Assembly: GCA_958451915.1 (NCBI GenBank)
Contig: CAUDRX010000117.1
Coordinates: 1 to 7,252 of the forward strand
From: an uncultured Peptococcaceae bacterium
GTDB taxonomy: Bacteria; Bacillota; Peptococcia; Peptococcales; Peptococcaceae
Length of the DNA: 7,252 nt
Direction: 5' to 3'
The notes beneath the pieces are model-generated. The model saw nothing but the letters and a program-made list of their open reading frames with translations. It searched no databases and was not told the origin of the DNA. Positions 5,217-7,252 of this stretch are shown here, in pieces; the stretch's first letter is position 1; each line of letters begins with the position of its first letter. The translations under genes were made by a program, and so were the position numbers.

Positions 5217-6354
5217 AGCGCCAGTCCACCGGGCGCGCATCACTGAGGCCGAAATAGTAGCGGATGGCATCAATGATACGGGCACAGGCATGGCCATCGC
5301 CATACGGGTTGACGGCATGCTTCATCTCGGCATAGGCAGCCTCGTCGGTGAAGAGGGTGGTGACGGTATCGACGATGAGGTCTGTGTCACAGCCGACGAG
5401 CTTGACAGTGCCGGCTTCGACCGCTTCCGGACGCTCCGTGGTATCACGCAGCACGAGCACCGGCTTGCCGATGGCTGGCGCCTCTTCCTGGAGGCCGCCG
5501 CTGTCGGTGAGCACAAGGTCCATACGATTGACAAGGTTGGCAAACGGTGCATAATCGAGCGGTTCAAAGAGATGCACGCGCTCGAGCTCTTCCAGGGCTT
5601 CCCTGGCCAGGGCACGCACACGAGGGTTCTTGTGCATCGGGAAGTAGAAGTTCACATCCGGGAAACGCTCGTGCAGGCTGCGGATGGCGCGGAAGATCTG
5701 CACCATCGGCTGGCCAAGGTTCTCTCTGCGATGGGTGGTGAGGAGCACCTTGCGGCCTGGCGCAGCGAGCATGCGGGTAAGGTCGTCGTCAAAGACATAG
5801 TCATCGTGGATGGTCATCATCAGCGCATCGATGACGGTATTGCCAGTGGTGAAGATGGCATCTTCATGCACCCCTTCATGCAGCAGATTGGCGCGTGCCT
5901 GCGGCGTCGGTGCAAAATGCACGGTAGCCATGGCGCCAGTGAGCTTGCGGTTGGCTTCTTCCGGGAACGGAGAGTACATATTGCCGCTGCGCAGCCCGGC
6001 TTCGACATGGCCAACAGGCACCTGCTGGTAAAAACTGGCAAGAGAGCCGGCAAAGGTCGTGGTGGTGTCGCCATGGACGAGCACGAGGTCCGGCTCTTCC
6101 TTGGCAACAATGCGCTCGACCCCGCGCAGCACGCCAACAGTGATGTCGGTGAGGGTCTGCTGCGGTTTCATAAGGTTAAGGTCGTAGCCTGGGTGCACAT
6201 CGAAGAGTTCCAGCACCTGGTCGAGCATCTCGCGGTGCTGGGCCGTGACAACGACCAGCGGCTCGAGATCCTCCGCTTTTTCCATTGCTTTCACGAGCGG
6301 CGCCATCTTAATGGCTTCGGGCCGGGTCCCGAATACAAACATGATCTTTTTCAT
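5215..6354 (-). CDS. wecB: UDP-N-acetylglucosamine 2-epimerase (non-hydrolysing)
   Basis: This cytoplasmic enzyme interconverts UDP-GlcNAc and UDP-ManNAc and supplies ManNAc for cell-wall teichoic acid linkage units or surface polysaccharide. It is also called mnaA in Gram-positives. The protein has 379 residues, normal for the family. Motifs in order are GTRPEAIKMAP (9-19), QHR (39-41), HGDTTTTFAG (94-103, catalytic D96), GHVEAGLRSG (115-124, E118), PFPEEANR (129-136, E132), GNTVIDAL (171-178), THRREN (207-212), MHKNP (240-244), TDSGGLQEE (283-291), ERPEAVE (307-313) and NPYGDG (349-354). All expected catalytic residues are present. The ATG has the ribosome binding site AGAGGTG 5 nt upstream. 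An epimerase gene before the atp operon is common in Bacillota. No GDP- or UDP-sugar partner genes are in view. Confidence 0.97.
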   Translation of the reverse strand: MKKIMFVFGTRPEAIKMAPLVKAMEKAEDLEPLVVVTAQHREMLDQVLELFDVHPGYDLNLMKPQQTLTDITVGVLRGVERIVAKEEPDLVLVHGDTTTTFAGSLASFYQQVPVGHVEAGLRSGNMYSPFPEEANRKLTGAMATVHFAPTPQARANLLHEGVHEDAIFTTGNTVIDALMMTIHDDYVFDDDLTRMLAAPGRKVLLTTHRRENLGQPMVQIFRAIRSLHERFPDVNFYFPMHKNPRVRALAREALEELERVHLFEPLDYAPFANLVNRMDLVLTDSGGLQEEAPAIGKPVLVLRDTTERPEAVEAGTVKLVGCDTDLIVDTVTTLFTDEAAYAEMKHAVNPYGDGHACARIIDAIRYYFGLSDARPVDWR

Positions 6355-6422
6355 TCATACACCTCTTTCTTTTATCAGGGTTATTTTAACCATCATCTAT
6401 CAATCATCATGTGTTTGCCTTC

Positions 6423-6451
6423 ATTATAACACATCGCCCGGTCCCACTCCA
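6423..6451 (-). promoter_or_regulatory. Promoter of wecB (extended -10)
   Basis: A perfect TATAAT (6423-6428, minus) carries the TG extension, giving the same 9-mer TGTTATAAT (6423-6431) as the atp promoter. The -35 position at 17 bp reads TGGAGT (6446-6451), a weak match. A start near 6416 gives a leader of about 60 nt that contains a small GGTTA-aaa-TAACC hairpin (6379-6391). Confidence 0.65.
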
Positions 6452-6476
6452 CCACCCGCGGATATTTTCCCGGCCA

Positions 6477-6505
6477 TTGCAACAGCGGCACGCTCGTGCT
6501 ACCAT
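6477..6505 (+). promoter_or_regulatory. Candidate promoter of comEB
   Basis: TTGCAA (6477-6482, 4 of 6) and TACCAT (6500-6505, 4 of 6) are spaced 17 bp, with a TG extension at 6497-6498. The predicted start near 6512 leaves about 30 nt before the ATG, including AAGGAGG at 6528-6534. It is back to back with the wecB promoter. Moderate match only. Confidence 0.4.
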
Positions 6506-6542
6506 GGGAGCAAAGAAAACCCACGACAAGGAGGAACCCCTT

Positions 6543-7007
6543 ATGCTCAAGCGCCCCGACTGGGACACCTATTTCATGGAGATCACCCACATCATTGCCA
6601 AGCGCTCCAACTGCCTGCGCCGCCATGTCGGCGCCATCCTCGTCAAAGACCACCGCATCATCACCACCGGCTATAACGGCGCACCCGCCGGCATGGCACA
6701 CTGCTCCGACCTCGGCGGCTGCACCCGTGAGCGCATGGGCTTCCGTTCCGGCGAAGGGCACGAATACTGCCGTGCCCTGCATGCCGAGCAGAACGCCGTC
6801 ATCCAGGCGGCGATCATGGGCGTCTCCATCAGCGGCGCCACCCTCTACTGCACCCACTCTCCATGCAGCCTCTGCGCCCGCATCCTCATCGGCGCCGGCA
6901 TCAGCCGTGTCGTCTACAGCGGCGACTATCCCGACGGCCTCTCCAAAGAGCTCTTCGCCGAAGCCGGTATCCCGCTCGTACAGCTCGACTGGCCGGTAGA
7001 ACATTGA
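6543..7007 (+). CDS. comEB: ComEB-type deoxycytidylate (dCMP) deaminase
   Basis: The enzyme deaminates dCMP to dUMP, feeding dTMP synthesis. The protein has 154 residues. The catalytic zinc motif is HAE at 80-82 (proton-shuttle E82) with PCSLC at 107-111 (C108, C111). Upstream lie further Cys/His residues (C24, C54, C60, H73, C76) in an arrangement usual for dCMP deaminases, which often bind a second zinc. TGYNGAP (42-48) and the C-terminal VVYSGDYPDG (123-132) also fit. I chose the ATG at 6543 because AAGGAGG (6528-6534) lies 8 nt upstream and the protein then starts at the family position; the frame is open upstream to 6411 but that extension is low in conserved features. The gene is divergent from wecB. 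The comEB name comes from the Bacillus homologue; a competence role is not implied. Confidence 0.95.
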   Translation: MLKRPDWDTYFMEITHIIAKRSNCLRRHVGAILVKDHRIITTGYNGAPAGMAHCSDLGGCTRERMGFRSGEGHEYCRALHAEQNAVIQAAIMGVSISGATLYCTHSPCSLCARILIGAGISRVVYSGDYPDGLSKELFAEAGIPLVQLDWPVEH

Positions 7008-7049
7008 ATAAAAAAACGAGCATCTCGCCGCGTTAACGAGATGCTCGTT
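7008..7049. terminator. Bidirectional intrinsic terminator between comEB and the right-edge ATPase gene
   Basis: AACGAGCATCTCG (7015-7027) and CGAGATGCTCGTT (7037-7049) form a perfect 13-bp stem with a 9-nt loop. The left flank is a run of seven A (7010-7016), which is a T-run for minus-strand RNA coming from the right-edge gene, so that direction is canonical. On the plus strand the stem is followed only by a mixed, T-rich stretch, so termination of comEB is likely weaker. Confidence 0.85.
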
Positions 7050-7125
7050 GTCATTTCTATGTAAATTGCATCCACATTTCACAAGCACGTAAAAAGACGT
7101 GACAACGCGCCCCTTCTTCCCGCAC

Positions 7126-7252
7126 TTACTCCTTACCCAAGAGCCAGTCAACGAGATTTTTCACCTGAATGCCACCGTAGTTTCCGACGGTGAGACGGTC
7201 GGCCGTCAGCACGATCTTCTCATAATTGTCTCTGATATTCTGCAACGGCTTC
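7126..7252 (-). CDS. C-terminal end of an ATPase-like protein (probably AAA/DUF4143 family), partial
   Basis: An open minus-strand frame enters from the right edge and ends at TAA (7126-7128), giving 41 residues that begin KPLQNIRDNYEK and contain TADRLTVGNYGGIQ and NLVDWLLGKE. This looks like the C-terminal tail of the large AAA ATPases with a C-terminal DUF4143 domain, where a PL-x-NI-x-DNY-x-KI-x-L ... G-I-x-V-x-N-x-x-DWLL pattern is usual. The nucleotide-binding part lies outside the window, so function cannot be tested here. These genes are often present in several dispersed copies per genome. The gene converges on comEB, and its transcript would end at the hairpin at 7015-7049, where a run of seven Ts follows on this strand. 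Confidence 0.6.
   Translation of the reverse strand, partial: KPLQNIRDNYEKIVLTADRLTVGNYGGIQVKNLVDWLLGKE

Noticed and set aside
5290..6429. A 379-codon open frame on the plus strand, antisense to wecB.
   Set aside because: Same reasoning: the minus-strand frame has all epimerase motifs, and the plus-strand frame has no family features and no ribosome binding site that I can see.
6411..6542. Extending comEB upstream to an ATG at 6411.
   Set aside because: The extra 44 codons cross the wecB promoter and a strong AAGGAGG site placed for the ATG at 6543; family length fits the shorter form.

Overview
The window carries the promoter-proximal part of an F1Fo ATP synthase operon on the minus strand, with its promoter region and its upstream neighbours. 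The gene order (small membrane genes, then a, c, c, b, delta, alpha, gamma), the strong AAGGAGG-type ribosome binding sites, and the placement next to a UDP-GlcNAc 2-epimerase and a ComEB-type dCMP deaminase all point to the Bacillota. The base composition is moderate, apparently a little above 50 % GC by eye, and the protein sequences look compatible with an anaerobic lineage such as the Negativicutes. The taxon call is an inference, not a match.

Layout from right to left, which is the direction of most transcription. At the right edge (7126-7252, minus) is the last 41 codons of an ATPase-like protein, probably the AAA/DUF4143 family. It converges on comEB (6543-7007, plus), and the two share a 13-bp hairpin terminator at 7015-7049. 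A divergent promoter region (6355-6542) separates comEB from wecB (5215-6354, minus). A 159-bp intergenic region follows; it holds an imperfect palindrome at the wecB stop, a consensus extended -10 promoter and a leader hairpin. Then comes the atp operon: atpZ (4774-5055), a small 3-helix membrane protein in the atpI position (4514-4777), atpB (3793-4488), atpE copy 2 (3484-3714), atpE copy 1 (3179-3409), atpF (2634-3119), atpH (2071-2637), atpA (560-2074) and the first 180 codons of atpG (1-540). The genes for beta and epsilon would lie beyond the left edge.

The genes together encode a rotary ATP synthase. Subunits a and c form the ion-conducting rotor/stator interface, b and delta form the peripheral stalk, alpha forms the catalytic head with beta, and gamma is the central shaft. 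AtpZ and the atpI-position protein are probably accessory or assembly factors.

The most notable feature is a tandem pair of atpE genes with 229 of 231 identical bases and identical proteins. They sit in different flanks, and the identity stops at the start and stop codons. Spacers of 59-78 nt surround the c genes in an otherwise overlapping operon. The spacer between the two copies holds a GC hairpin directly before the ribosome binding site and a possible internal promoter. The c subunit has an ion site (Q26, E59, T60, Y64) that lies between known Na+ and H+ types. I see no mobile element, CRISPR array, tRNA or rRNA.
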